A stretch of DNA of 59,735 nucleotides, taken from positions 1-59,735 of the forward strand of contig JAQXHN010000049.1 of assembly GCA_029007295.1 (NCBI GenBank). Reading direction: 5' to 3'. The notes under the pieces are model-generated. The model saw nothing but the letters and a program-made list of their open reading frames with translations. It searched no databases and was not told the origin of the DNA. The position numbers were made by a program, and so were the translations under genes. Within the stretch, counting starts at the first letter, position 1. The number at the start of each line of letters is the position of its first letter. This stretch comes from Clostridia bacterium. GTDB taxonomy: Bacteria; Bacillota; Clostridia; Oscillospirales; CAG-272. Positions 25,072 to 34,597 of the stretch are shown piece after piece.

Positions 25072-26376
25072 ATGAAAAAAATTGCTTTGTTATTATTGAT
25101 AGCAATAACCGTAATGTGTATTGCTCCATACACTGCCGTTGCCGAATCAGTACGAATCTTTGAAAATGATCCGGTACTTGTTCCGAAGGCAGCTCCTACC
25201 GTTGACGGTAAGATAGACGCAAACGAAGGATGGTCAAAGGTTTGTTATCTTAACGAGGATACCGCCGGATATTTTTACGGCAATAATCAGCTGACCTCGG
25301 TTACTGACTGTTATTTTGCATATTCCGAGGAGGGTCTTTATTTCGGAGCTGTATATAACGAATATCATGCGGCTTATACTGTACGTTTTTACGATGACGA
25401 GGGAGCTACATTGTATCACCGTTCTTATATAGACCCGAAAGCGGGAACATATACCTCTGAAAATTATCCGAAGACAACACCGGACGGAACCGTAATAGAA
25501 GCGGCTCTGCAGCCTCCTGCATTTGATAAAATTTTACCGGAGAACGGTAAGAACGCTTTCTGGTTTTCTACTCAAGGAAATACGACCTGCTATTCGGAAG
25601 GCGACGATTTAGTTGATAAAGTATACGGGTGGGACGGCGATGTTATAGCGCTTATGATAGACCCGAACGGAGTATTCAATTCCGCAAAGCTTTTCGGAGA
25701 CAGCGACTACACACCTCAGTATAATCTCGGTATTTTCAATGAAGACGGAAAAGATACGGTTAAGGTGAAAACCTCGCGCTCTTCTGATGATGATATTACT
25801 TCCGTATGTAAAGCCGCAGGAAAATTAACCGAAGACAGCATTACCTACGAGGTATTTATCCCATGGACCCAAATTGTAAAAGATATGAACGATATGGCAA
25901 AAAAATTTAATCTTGAACATACGTTTACAATTGATGAGATGATTGCGGACGGCGCCGTACACCGCGCATCCGTTACATTGATGGATAGGTTTATGGATGA
26001 GGAAGCAGGCTATATTGATTCATGGGGAAGATTCGTAACCGTATGTGATGTTTGCGATGACGGAATGAAGGGCTGCATTGTCGGACCTCCTGTAAAGGCT
26101 ATGGGTCTGAAGCTTAATATTGAGTCGGCTGATAACGGTGATAATCCTCAAAACGGAAGCGAAAACGAAAACGGAAACGGCACCTTGGATTCTGCCGATA
26201 AAAGCGAAAATAATAAAAACGGAACAACCACAACAAAGGCGGCAAGCACAAATAAAGGCACTAACAGCGGAACATCCGCAAATACCTTTGATTCCGGAAT
26301 TATTATTGTTTCAGCAATAGGACTTGTTGCGATTATAGGCGTTGCTGTCGTATTTAAGAAGCATATAAACGGCTAA
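25072..26376 (+). CDS. Surface-anchored protein with CBM9-like domain
   Basis: This 434-residue secreted protein starts with a signal peptide (KKIALLLLIAITVMCIAPY, cleavage near AVAES). The body resembles a family 9 carbohydrate-binding or DOMON-type beta-sandwich: PTVDGKIDANEGWSKV, YFAYSEEGLYFGAVY, TYEVFIPWTQI. A Glu/Asn/Gly/Thr-rich linker follows, then a C-terminal membrane helix with a short basic tail (VFKKHING). It probably binds glycan or cell-wall carbohydrate at the surface. It stands alone, with its own promoter. No catalytic domain is seen. Confidence 0.75.
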   Translation: MKKIALLLLIAITVMCIAPYTAVAESVRIFENDPVLVPKAAPTVDGKIDANEGWSKVCYLNEDTAGYFYGNNQLTSVTDCYFAYSEEGLYFGAVYNEYHAAYTVRFYDDEGATLYHRSYIDPKAGTYTSENYPKTTPDGTVIEAALQPPAFDKILPENGKNAFWFSTQGNTTCYSEGDDLVDKVYGWDGDVIALMIDPNGVFNSAKLFGDSDYTPQYNLGIFNEDGKDTVKVKTSRSSDDDITSVCKAAGKLTEDSITYEVFIPWTQIVKDMNDMAKKFNLEHTFTIDEMIADGAVHRASVTLMDRFMDEEAGYIDSWGRFVTVCDVCDDGMKGCIVGPPVKAMGLKLNIESADNGDNPQNGSENENGNGTLDSADKSENNKNGTTTTKAASTNKGTNSGTSANTFDSGIIIVSAIGLVAIIGVAVVFKKHING

Positions 26377-26422
26377 ATATTACATGTTAAAGGGAGCTTT
26401 TCCCTCATTAATTTAAAAAAAT

Positions 26423-26458
26423 AAAGGGGCGGATTTTACTCTGCCCTTTTATATTATT
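26423..26458. terminator. Bidirectional terminator
   Basis: An 11-bp stem (26423-26433 with 26440-26450) with two G-U type positions and a 6-base loop. The minus side runs into a long T tract, so it ends mainly the transaldolase transcript. Confidence 0.75.
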
Positions 26459-26467
26459 GCTTTATGA

Positions 26468-27148
26468 TTATTTAATTAGGTCAAGTATTTTCTTGTTACC
26501 GTAAACGCCTTCCCAATCTTTTTCAAAATCATCTATAGCGTAAAGCGTGAGAGGATGGTAAACGAGGTTTTCAAATAAATCGGGGTTAATTGTAACCGCA
26601 TGACCGCCTACAAGCGCAGTCTTATGAATTTGCTCAATGTTTTTAAAGCTTGCAGCCAAAACCTTTGATTTAATATCGTGTATTTTAAAGAGATTAACAA
26701 TTTCCTCAACAACATGAACACCGTCGGAAACAATACTGTCAAGACGATTAATGTAGGGGGCGACATAATCGGCGCCGGCTTTTGCACCGATAAGCGCCTG
26801 CTGCTGAGTAAAAATCGCAGTCATTGTTACGTTTATACCCTCTTTTTTGCAAATATCAGTTGCCTTTAAGCCGTCTGCGGAAATCGGAATTTTAATATAA
26901 AAGTTTTCACCGATTATTTCACGTAAACGCTTTGCCTCCTCTACAATCATATTACATTCGCTTGACGTCGTTTGAATGTGAAACATCTTATCGGGGCCTA
27001 TTACATCTTTAATATCGGTAATCAGCTTTAAAAAATCAGTCTTTTCCTTTGAAATAATTGTCGGGTTGGTTGTTACTCCGTCGATCGGATAAAATTCAAC
27101 GCATTTTTTTATTTTACTTAAATGAGCGCTGTCAATAATATACTGCAT
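26468..27148 (-). CDS. Small transaldolase / fructose-6-phosphate aldolase-like
   Basis: The 226-residue class I aldolase belongs to the TalC/FSA group. IDGVTTNPTIISKEK is the phosphate/loop motif, FYIKIPISADGLKA holds the Schiff-base Lys, GADYVAPYINRLD and KVLAASFKN complete the barrel. Whether it is a transaldolase or a fructose-6-phosphate aldolase cannot be decided from sequence. Its own promoter (27179-27207) and AAGAAGG ribosome site precede the ATG. It is not part of a pentose-phosphate cluster here. Confidence 0.88.
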   Translation of the reverse strand: MQYIIDSAHLSKIKKCVEFYPIDGVTTNPTIISKEKTDFLKLITDIKDVIGPDKMFHIQTTSSECNMIVEEAKRLREIIGENFYIKIPISADGLKATDICKKEGINVTMTAIFTQQQALIGAKAGADYVAPYINRLDSIVSDGVHVVEEIVNLFKIHDIKSKVLAASFKNIEQIHKTALVGGHAVTINPDLFENLVYHPLTLYAIDDFEKDWEGVYGNKKILDLIK

Positions 27149-27178
27149 AAAAAAACCTTCTTCCTATTAGCTTATCTA

Positions 27179-27207
27179 ATTCTATCATAATTATATATAT
27201 GTGTCAA
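27179..27207 (-). promoter_or_regulatory. Promoter of the transaldolase gene
   Basis: On the minus strand TTGACA (27207-27202) and TAGAAT (27184-27179) are 17 bases apart. Confidence 0.75.
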
Positions 27208-27329
27208 TAAACGGTTTGTACAATAATTTGCATTATTTATTTATATTTATGTGAATATTTTAACAATCTCGGCAGGCATTATAAATAAACGTTTTAATAA
27301 CGGATTATGATAAATATTGCTGTTTTTTC

Positions 27330-27358
27330 TTGCAATATACTTTTAAATGTGATATAAT
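27330..27358 (+). promoter_or_regulatory. Promoter of the dlt-like island
   Basis: TTGCAA (27330-27335) and TATAAT (27353-27358) with a 17-base spacer; the -10 is extended as TGTGATATAAT. No second promoter is evident before 36921, so the eight genes may be one operon. Confidence 0.75.
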
Positions 27359-27387
27359 TTTTTTATTAAGTTTAGAATGGTGTAATT

Positions 27388-28902
27388 ATGCTGATTAGGA
27401 ACTTACTTGACTATCTTGAACATAGTGCAAAAAAATATCCTTGTAAAATCGGGTATTGCGATGAGAAAAACAGTTACTCATTTTCCGATACGCTGTGCTG
27501 TGCAAAAAAAATCGGAACAAATATTGCTTGCGTTACAAAAAGAGTTAACTCTCCTGTTGTTGTCCTGTCTGAAAGAACGGCAATTACTGTAATTTCATTA
27601 TTCGGTACGCTTTATTCGGGCAATTTTTATGTTCCGCTTGACGCAAAAATGCCGATTGCAAGAATGAAAAGCATTATGGAAACCTTATCGCCGTGTGCGA
27701 TTGTTATTCCGGAGCACCTAACGGAAATGCTTTACGAATTGTCCGATTATGCTCCTTTTGTGATTCAGGAAAATTGCACGGATGTTTCAATAGACGAGAA
27801 GCTGCTTTTGACGAGAAGAAGCGCTGTACTCGATATTGACCCCGCTTATTCGATTTTTACATCAGGCTCGACGGGAACCCCGAAAGGCATTGTTGTATCG
27901 CACAGGAGTATTATTGATTTTACCGAATGGCTGTCCGATATGGGTCGGTTTAATGAAAACGATATTTTAGGCAACCAAGCGCCTTTTCATTTTGATTTGT
28001 CGGGTAAGGATATATACACATCCGTAAAGCACGGATGCACAATGCACATTATACCTCAAAAGCTGTTTATGTTTCCGAAGCTTTTGCTTGAATATCTCGA
28101 CAACAATAAGGTTACCGCATTGCTTTGGGCGACAAGCGCTTTCCATTTGGTTGCCAACAGCGACGCATTGTCGAGAATTCAGCCGAGATACCTTCGTATA
28201 GCGGCGCTCGGCGGCGAGGCGCTTTTGTCAAAACAGCTATCCGTCTGGAGAAAAGCCTTACCCCATGTGAAATATGTGAATATGTACGGTCCTACCGAGG
28301 TAACGGTTGATTGCACATATTTCCCGATTGACAGAGATTTTGCGGACGGCGAAGCTATTCCCATAGGAAAGGCCTGTGAAAATATGGAGGTTTTTCTGCT
28401 TGACGAAAAATTAAACGAAGTAAAAGACGGCGAGCCGGGGGAAATATGCGTTCGGGGAATAGGCGTTACTAAAGGATATTTCGGCGATGAAGAAAAAACG
28501 AAGGAGGTTTTTATCAGAGACCCGAGAAATCGTTCATACACCGATATTATATACCGCACCGGTGATATTGCGGTGAAGGGGGAGGACGGCTTATTCCGTT
28601 TTCTTTCGAGAAAAGACGGACAGATAAAGCATATGGGCTACAGAATCGAACTCGGAGAAATAGAAACCCAAATAAATGCCGTAGATGAAATAAAAAGCTC
28701 GGTTTGTTTATACGACAACGAAAATAAGAAGCTTATCTGCATATATACCGGTAACATAGACAGTTTTGAATTGGCAAAAAAGCTTCGCTCGGCTCTTCCT
28801 AAATATATGGTACCGAATGTATATCACTGCTTGGAAAAATTGCCGTATAACTCAAACGGAAAAATTGACAGAGTTAAACTAAGAGCGGAATTTGTAAAAT
28901 GA
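27388..28902 (+). CDS. DltA-like amino-acid adenylating enzyme
   Basis: This 504-residue AMP-forming ligase has the core motifs in order: FTSGSTGTPKG (158-167), NMYGPTEVT (298-306), YRTGD (389-393), GYRIELGEIE (418-427) and the catalytic Lys492 in NGKIDR. Size and order match DltA, which activates D-alanine and loads it on the carrier DltC. A carrier gene lies two genes on. The segment corresponding to DltA FCGE reads LGGE (275-277), so the Cys I recall as favouring D-Ala is a Gly. The loaded acid may therefore not be D-Ala. The ribosome site is weak (GGTG). Confidence 0.8.
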   Translation: MLIRNLLDYLEHSAKKYPCKIGYCDEKNSYSFSDTLCCAKKIGTNIACVTKRVNSPVVVLSERTAITVISLFGTLYSGNFYVPLDAKMPIARMKSIMETLSPCAIVIPEHLTEMLYELSDYAPFVIQENCTDVSIDEKLLLTRRSAVLDIDPAYSIFTSGSTGTPKGIVVSHRSIIDFTEWLSDMGRFNENDILGNQAPFHFDLSGKDIYTSVKHGCTMHIIPQKLFMFPKLLLEYLDNNKVTALLWATSAFHLVANSDALSRIQPRYLRIAALGGEALLSKQLSVWRKALPHVKYVNMYGPTEVTVDCTYFPIDRDFADGEAIPIGKACENMEVFLLDEKLNEVKDGEPGEICVRGIGVTKGYFGDEEKTKEVFIRDPRNRSYTDIIYRTGDIAVKGEDGLFRFLSRKDGQIKHMGYRIELGEIETQINAVDEIKSSVCLYDNENKKLICIYTGNIDSFELAKKLRSALPKYMVPNVYHCLEKLPYNSNGKIDRVKLRAEFVK

Positions 28903-29675
28903 AAAAATTTAATTCTAAGGAAGCCTTTTTGGAAACCGTCGGAAGACATATTTCAAAGAACACTTTAACTAACGGCGCTTTAACTCTCGGCGGATTATCG
29001 GATTTTTTTGACGGAAACGATATCGAATATTCCGAATCGGAAGAATCGTTGCTGTTAACCGTAAAAAGGGAATTCCACGATTACCTTACGTTCTATATTT
29101 CGTCGGACTGCAAGGGCGTTGAGTTAGAGGCCAAACGCGATATATCATGTGAAATATTATATAAGGGTACTGACAGTGAAGCTTATAAATCGCTTGAAAT
29201 CTTAAGCAAATCCGGCTTTTATTCGGCATTTACCCGGAACAGAATGATAAGAAAGCAAAAAGATGTTTCTATGTGCGAATATGATTTTGCAAATACTGCT
29301 GACTGTGACGGGGTATACAGTTTGCTTTACTCATCTTTTTCGTATCTAACGGGATGCTTGCCGAGCAGGAATAAAATAATGTCCGATATTTCGGATAAAA
29401 AATTTATTGTTTTAAGAAATGAAAACGAAATATACGCTTTAATTCACTTTGAAAAGGGAAAGCGTTTCGCCGATATTAAGCATATGGCTGTAAAAAAAGA
29501 GTACAGAGGAAAGGGATTAACCGACCGATTGCTCGGTGCGTTTTTATTTGAAACAAAAGATAAAACCCAAAGAGTGTGGGTCAGAAGCGATTATATTCAG
29601 CCGATCAAGGCATATACAAAGCACGGATTTGTGTGCGACGGAATGTGCTCGGCTGTTATGATAAAAAAGATTTAA
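28899..29675 (+). CDS. GNAT-family N-acyltransferase with unknown N-terminal domain
   Basis: This protein is 258 residues. The C-terminal half is a GNAT fold: HMAVKKEYRGKGLTDRLL is the acyl-CoA-binding motif, and AYTKHGF closes the domain. The first ~125 residues match nothing I know. It overlaps the adenylating enzyme by four bases (ATGA) and precedes the carrier protein, so it belongs to the acylation machinery. Possible jobs are N-acylating the amino acid loaded on the carrier or modifying the polymer precursor. Canonical dlt operons have no such gene. Confidence 0.7.
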   Translation: MKKFNSKEAFLETVGRHISKNTLTNGALTLGGLSDFFDGNDIEYSESEESLLLTVKREFHDYLTFYISSDCKGVELEAKRDISCEILYKGTDSEAYKSLEILSKSGFYSAFTRNRMIRKQKDVSMCEYDFANTADCDGVYSLLYSSFSYLTGCLPSRNKIMSDISDKKFIVLRNENEIYALIHFEKGKRFADIKHMAVKKEYRGKGLTDRLLGAFLFETKDKTQRVWVRSDYIQPIKAYTKHGFVCDGMCSAVMIKKI

Positions 29676-29700
29676 ATTATTATTAAAAAACGGAGTAGCT

Positions 29701-29925
29701 ATGGAACAGTTAATGAAAATATTAGAGCAGACCTGTCCGGGTGTAGATTTTAATTCGGAAACTGCGCTTATTGATGATGAAATTCTTGAATCGCTCGATC
29801 TTGTCACAATCGTATCGGAGATTATTGATGTTTTCGACGTTGAAATTACGGTAGACGATCTTATTCCGGAAAATTTTAATTCCGCAAAGGACATAATGGC
29901 TTTAATCGAATCTCGAAGAGGATAA
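29701..29925 (+). CDS. DltC-like acyl/aminoacyl carrier protein
   Basis: A 74-residue acidic carrier protein. The phosphopantetheine attachment serine is Ser31 in ILESLDLVTIV, with Glu in place of the usual Asp before it. IIDVFDVEITVDDL is the typical helix III region. Position between adenylating enzyme and MBOAT protein, and a size close to DltC (78-80), support a DltC-like role over fatty-acid synthesis. GGAG lies eight bases before the ATG. Confidence 0.85.
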   Translation: MEQLMKILEQTCPGVDFNSETALIDDEILESLDLVTIVSEIIDVFDVEITVDDLIPENFNSAKDIMALIESRRG

Positions 29926-29931
29926 TTATTC

Positions 29932-31485
29932 ATGTCTTTTAATTCGGTATCATTTCTGATATTTGTATGTGTATCGGTTATTCTGTATTATCTTGTACCT
30001 AAACGAATACAGTGGTTTACACTTTTTATTTCAGGAATGTTTTATTACATATACTCCTGTAAATTGAGAATATTATATCTGTTTTTTACGGGAATTTCGG
30101 TATATGCATTTGCGCTGATTCTTGATAAATTAAACGACAGAAAATCAATTTTAAAGAAAGAAAAAAACGCAAAGCTTCTTGAGAAAAACAAGAGGCAAAG
30201 AAAGCTTGCGGTATTTTTTTGCTGTATTGCAAATTTGGGCCTTTTGTATTTTCTTAAATATTGGAACTTTACCGTTGATATTTTTACGGATTCATCCGTA
30301 CTTAAATTCGAAAATATTATTATGCCTCTCGGAGTCTCGTTTTTTATCTTCCAATCAATCGGATATACCGTGGACGTTTACAGAGGTAAGTACAAAGCTC
30401 AGAGAAATATTTTTAAATTCTTGCTGTTCGTTTCCTTTTTTCCTCAAATGGTTCAGGGACCGATTAGCAGATATAATGATTTAGCCCCGGAGCTTTATGC
30501 AGAAAGAAAGATAGATTTTGATAACATTCGCTTTGGTATTCAGCGCATAATGTGGGGTTATTTCAAAAAAATCGTTATTGCGGACAGAGCGGGAGTTGCT
30601 GTTGACGCAATAATGAAGGATGTATGGTCGTATTCGGGATCGGTTAAAGCTTTTTCTATCCTTATGTATTGTATACAGCTTTACTGCGATTTTTCGGGAG
30701 GAATCGACATTACCGTCGGTGTGGCTCAATTGTTCGGCATCCGATTAACGGAAAATTTCAAAAGACCTATTTTCGCTCATTCACTTACCGAATTTTGGCG
30801 TAGGTGGCACATAACGCTCGGAGCCTGGATGCGCGACTATGTATTCTATCCGTTATCTCTTTCTAAGCCGTTTGCTAAGCTCGGCAGGTTCACGCGAAAG
30901 TATATTAAAGGTAAAGCGGGTAAGATTATTCCAACGTCTGCCGCAACCTTTATAATCTATTTTTTAATCGGCATTTGGCACGGTGCAAATTTCAGATATA
31001 TTGCATTCGGCTTTTGGAACGGCGCACTGATTACCGCATCGCTGCTGCTCGAGAGTGTGTTTATAAAAGTTAAGGCTTTTTTACATATTGACAGTAAAAA
31101 AAAGTGGTATAGGGCGTTTATGATATTAAGAACCTGCTTTATCGTTTTTATCGGAAGATATATCACAAGAGCGCCACGTTTGAAAACAGCTGTTCTTATG
31201 ATTAAGGACACGTTTTTAGATTTTAATTTTGCCGATTTGCGAAATAATATTTTCACATCCTTTGGATTAATGCCTATCGATTATTTAGTAATACTTCTCG
31301 GTGTTATCCTAATTCTTGTAATTGAATTTAAACAAGAGAGGGGAATTGAAATAAGAAGTACTCTTGCAAAACAAAACTCATTCGTACAGTGGCTTGCGAT
31401 TTTTATTCCTCTTGTTATTTTGTTTTTATTCGGCGTTCTTCGTTCGGAGTACATTTCCGCTTCATTTTTGTATCAGGTATATTGA
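29932..31485 (+). CDS. MBOAT-family membrane O-acyltransferase (DltB/AlgI-like)
   Basis: The 517-residue polytopic protein belongs to the MBOAT family. FWRRWHITLGAWMRDYVFYPL and the catalytic histidine in LIGIWHGANFRY are diagnostic. DltB passes D-Ala from DltC through the membrane; AlgI-type enzymes acetylate polysaccharides. The N-terminus (SFNSVSFLIFVCVSVILYYL) and length are closer to AlgI/PatA-type MBOATs than to the usual ~400-residue DltB. It begins six bases after the carrier gene. Role in handing an acyl group to an outside acceptor is inferred from neighbours. Confidence 0.88.
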   Translation: MSFNSVSFLIFVCVSVILYYLVPKRIQWFTLFISGMFYYIYSCKLRILYLFFTGISVYAFALILDKLNDRKSILKKEKNAKLLEKNKRQRKLAVFFCCIANLGLLYFLKYWNFTVDIFTDSSVLKFENIIMPLGVSFFIFQSIGYTVDVYRGKYKAQRNIFKFLLFVSFFPQMVQGPISRYNDLAPELYAERKIDFDNIRFGIQRIMWGYFKKIVIADRAGVAVDAIMKDVWSYSGSVKAFSILMYCIQLYCDFSGGIDITVGVAQLFGIRLTENFKRPIFAHSLTEFWRRWHITLGAWMRDYVFYPLSLSKPFAKLGRFTRKYIKGKAGKIIPTSAATFIIYFLIGIWHGANFRYIAFGFWNGALITASLLLESVFIKVKAFLHIDSKKKWYRAFMILRTCFIVFIGRYITRAPRLKTAVLMIKDTFLDFNFADLRNNIFTSFGLMPIDYLVILLGVILILVIEFKQERGIEIRSTLAKQNSFVQWLAIFIPLVILFLFGVLRSEYISASFLYQVY

Positions 31486-31487
31486 TT

Positions 31488-33332
31488 ATGAAATCGTCAA
31501 AAAAGTGGCTAATTGTATTTATTATTACACTACTCGGAATGTTTTCGGTCGTATTGTTTTTTAACTTTGCGGTCGACCCGTTCGGAGTTTTTAACAGTGG
31601 CATTTTTTCCTGGCCTTCCTACGAAATTACTAAAAATCCGAGATCCGCTAAGATTTCCTATATTGATGAAAATCATGAAAAGTATGATTCGTATATTTTA
31701 GGCTGTTCGTCAACGAGCAGTTACAGGGTTGAGACATTAAATAAGTATTTTAATGCTTCGTTTTACAACATGATAATGTACGGTGCGGATATGAAGGATG
31801 TCCGTGACGAAGCAAAATATCTTATTGACAACTTTGAGGTAAAAAATTTGATTGTCAACGTTTATGTAGACAATACAATATTATTTGATACCTTACCGGA
31901 CCGCTTGTCATATGAAATGCCTTCTAAGCTATCCGGAAAATCGGCGTTTTCCTATTATTGGAAATATCTGTTTATGGATCCGAGATTTTCTTATGACAAA
32001 ATAAAGGCAAGGTACGGCGATGAATATCTGCCGAAGGCCTTTGACGTATTTGACGAAGAAAGCGGATGCTATGATAAACGGGGCAGAGATGTGGAGCATA
32101 TCAGCGATTTGGAAAGCTATTATGTTGCTTATCCCGAGTTTAAGTCATATCCTGTCAGCGACTGTACGGTAAACAGCGAAGCAATAAACGGAACTCTTGA
32201 CTGTATAAAAGAAATTAAAGAAATGTGCGATAAAAACGGCATTAATTTTATTGTAGTCAATGCGCCGGTGTATTACGATTACTTCAATGACTTTGTTTTA
32301 AGCGACTTAGAGGAGTTTTATACCGCTCTTTCCGAAATTACTCCGTTTTATGATTTTTCCTTGAGTACAATCAGCTATGACGCAAGATATTTTTACGATA
32401 CGACGCATTTCAGAAACTGTGTCGGAGATATGGCGATAGCTTATATATTCAATGATGATTCCGTTTACAGACCTAACGACTTCGGACGCTATATAACAAA
32501 AGAGAATGTGGCACAGCGCTTTGAAGAAATAGCCGATTTTGAACCGGTACCGAAGGAATCGTATTCCGAGAAAATACCTGTTTTGATGTATCATAACACC
32601 GTAAGGGACGGCGAGGCGTCCGGCGGAGTTAATATAAACGAATCTCTCTTTCGTTCTCATATAAAGGCCTTGTCTGAAAACGGATATAACGCCGTAACGC
32701 TTGAAATGCTTTCTGATTATGTGAACAAGGGAACGCAATTACCCGATAATCCAATAGTAATAACATTTGACGACGGCTATCTTTCAAATTACGAGATTGC
32801 ATATCCGATACTAAAGGAATACGGCATGGCTTTTACGATATTTGTTGTCGGTTCGGGCGTAGGACATACGGAAAATTATAAAGATACGGATTATCCTATC
32901 ACTCCCCGGTTTGATTTTGACATGGCAAACGAGATGATTGAATCGGGACTTGCGGCTATTCAGAGTCACACCTTTGATATGCATCAGTATGCTCCCTTTG
33001 AGAGCGAAAAAGCCAGAGAGAATATATTAAAATTTGAGGAAGAATCCGAAAACGATTATGCGGCGTTTCTTAAGGACGACTGCAATAAAATCAGAGAAAT
33101 GATAGAGTTAAATACCAATCAAAGGGTATTTGCAATGTCATATCCAAACGGAATATGCGATACGCTTTCAGAAAGCATAATTGCCGAATGCGGCTTTACC
33201 GTTACATTCGGTGAGCCGAAAGGGATGAATACCGTTGTTCAGGGAATACCGCAATCTATTCTTGAGATGAACAGATTCTCTGTAAATGACGAAATTTCAT
33301 CTCAGGATCTGCTTGAAATGATATCAAGATAA
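31488..33332 (+). CDS. Fusion: DltD/SGNH-like protein plus NodB polysaccharide deacetylase
   Basis: The 614-residue protein starts at ATG 31488, two bases after the MBOAT stop. A signal anchor (about 7-28) is followed by a DltD/AlgX-like SGNH domain: SYILGCSSTSS (68-78) holds the nucleophile candidates and YDTTHF (303-308) the Asp304/His307 pair. From about residue 360 a NodB domain begins: ITFDDGY (425-431) supplies the metal Asp, SHTFDMH (493-499) the two His, and MSYPNG (550-555) the third motif. Both halves keep catalytic residues. The order suggests coupled acyl transfer and deacetylation on an extracytoplasmic polymer. I know no named family with this pairing. Confidence 0.8.
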   Translation: MKSSKKWLIVFIITLLGMFSVVLFFNFAVDPFGVFNSGIFSWPSYEITKNPRSAKISYIDENHEKYDSYILGCSSTSSYRVETLNKYFNASFYNMIMYGADMKDVRDEAKYLIDNFEVKNLIVNVYVDNTILFDTLPDRLSYEMPSKLSGKSAFSYYWKYLFMDPRFSYDKIKARYGDEYLPKAFDVFDEESGCYDKRGRDVEHISDLESYYVAYPEFKSYPVSDCTVNSEAINGTLDCIKEIKEMCDKNGINFIVVNAPVYYDYFNDFVLSDLEEFYTALSEITPFYDFSLSTISYDARYFYDTTHFRNCVGDMAIAYIFNDDSVYRPNDFGRYITKENVAQRFEEIADFEPVPKESYSEKIPVLMYHNTVRDGEASGGVNINESLFRSHIKALSENGYNAVTLEMLSDYVNKGTQLPDNPIVITFDDGYLSNYEIAYPILKEYGMAFTIFVVGSGVGHTENYKDTDYPITPRFDFDMANEMIESGLAAIQSHTFDMHQYAPFESEKARENILKFEEESENDYAAFLKDDCNKIREMIELNTNQRVFAMSYPNGICDTLSESIIAECGFTVTFGEPKGMNTVVQGIPQSILEMNRFSVNDEISSQDLLEMISR

Positions 33333-33349
33333 GAAATTGGAGATTTAAA

Positions 33350-34597
33350 ATGAAAATTTGTATGTTACTGGATAATCCCATTACCAATGACCCAAGAGTT
33401 AAAGCGGAATCGAGCGCTTTGGCGGCGGCAGGAAACGATGTAACGGTTATCGGAACAAGAGTTGCCGATAAAAGTGAGTATGAAGAATGGGAAGGCGTTA
33501 AATTCGAAAGAATAAAGGTTAAGCCGAATAAATTTCAGAAGCTTTTAAATATTATTAAATCCTCACCTTCGTTTATTAAGGGAAAAAACAAATTTCTGCT
33601 TACATACAAAATCAATATGCTGAAAAGGCAGGACAAGCTGTATATCAAGCGCGTTGCAGACAGAAAATTCGACGTGTTTCATTCAAACGACGTATTTTTG
33701 TTAAAGGCCGCAGGCGTTTGCGCCGAAAGGTGCGGCGCAAAGCTGGTATACGACAGCCACGAATTTTTTACTATGGAATACTTCACAAAAAAGAAGAAGG
33801 TTTCCTATGTAAGTGAAAAATATTATGAAGAGCTTCTCAGACGTCAGGCCGAATATATAAAAAAAGCCGATTTGGTTATTACAACAAGCGATTGCTTTGC
33901 AAAGGAGCTTCAAAAATATGCGTCGCTTGATAAAACGCCTTTAACGCTTTATAATACCGCAAAGCTAAGGGAGCGCATCAAGCTCAATGTGCTTCGCGAG
34001 AAATATTTACATACAAGCGAGGAAAGACCTATAGTTCTTTACCAGGGAGGAATCGGCTTAGGAAGAGGACTTTCCCAATTTATAAAAATCGCAAAGGGAA
34101 ATCCCGGTATTGATTTTGTAATTATCGGTCCGGTTTCAAATGCGGAGCTTTATCAAGAATTGAAAAATGAATCTGAAAATTCAGAGAACATATATTTTTT
34201 AAAGAGCGTTCCGTACGAAGAGCTGTGGCAGATTACAGCGAGTGCGGATTTCGGCTATTCTAACCTTGAGCCGATAAATATTTCATATGAAATAGCCGTC
34301 GGAAACAAATTTTTCGAATATCTGTCTGCGGGACTTCCGATTATTACGGGTAATTCCAAAGGCTCATGCGAGCTGAGAAATAAAATAGCAGAGCATTTTG
34401 ACGATATTGAAAATCCCATGTTTTTACTTCCGAAGGACGAATCTCAAATGCAAAAATCCGTTGGCGATTTTATTGCCGAATGCGATATTCATAAGCTTTC
34501 CGATAACGCTTACGAAATTGCAAAAAAATATTTTAATCAAAGCATCGAGCTTAAAAAAGTTGTTGATGCGTACAACGGGTTAATATACAATGAGTGA
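33350..34597 (+). CDS. GT4-like glycosyltransferase (GT-B fold)
   Basis: The 415-residue transferase has an N-terminal MLLDNPITNDPRVKAESSALAAAGNDVTVI donor-fold entry, VYDSHEFF, and the C-terminal GT1/GT4 signature: LYQGGIGLGRGLSQFI and the EPINISYEIAVGNKFFEYLSAGLPII segment containing the ExxxxxNKxxE-type nucleotide-sugar motif. It probably adds a sugar to a lipid-linked repeat unit in the cytoplasm. GGAG precedes the ATG. It overlaps the flippase gene by eight bases, so the two are coupled. Confidence 0.85.
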   Translation: MKICMLLDNPITNDPRVKAESSALAAAGNDVTVIGTRVADKSEYEEWEGVKFERIKVKPNKFQKLLNIIKSSPSFIKGKNKFLLTYKINMLKRQDKLYIKRVADRKFDVFHSNDVFLLKAAGVCAERCGAKLVYDSHEFFTMEYFTKKKKVSYVSEKYYEELLRRQAEYIKKADLVITTSDCFAKELQKYASLDKTPLTLYNTAKLRERIKLNVLREKYLHTSEERPIVLYQGGIGLGRGLSQFIKIAKGNPGIDFVIIGPVSNAELYQELKNESENSENIYFLKSVPYEELWQITASADFGYSNLEPINISYEIAVGNKFFEYLSAGLPIITGNSKGSCELRNKIAEHFDDIENPMFLLPKDESQMQKSVGDFIAECDIHKLSDNAYEIAKKYFNQSIELKKVVDAYNGLIYNE

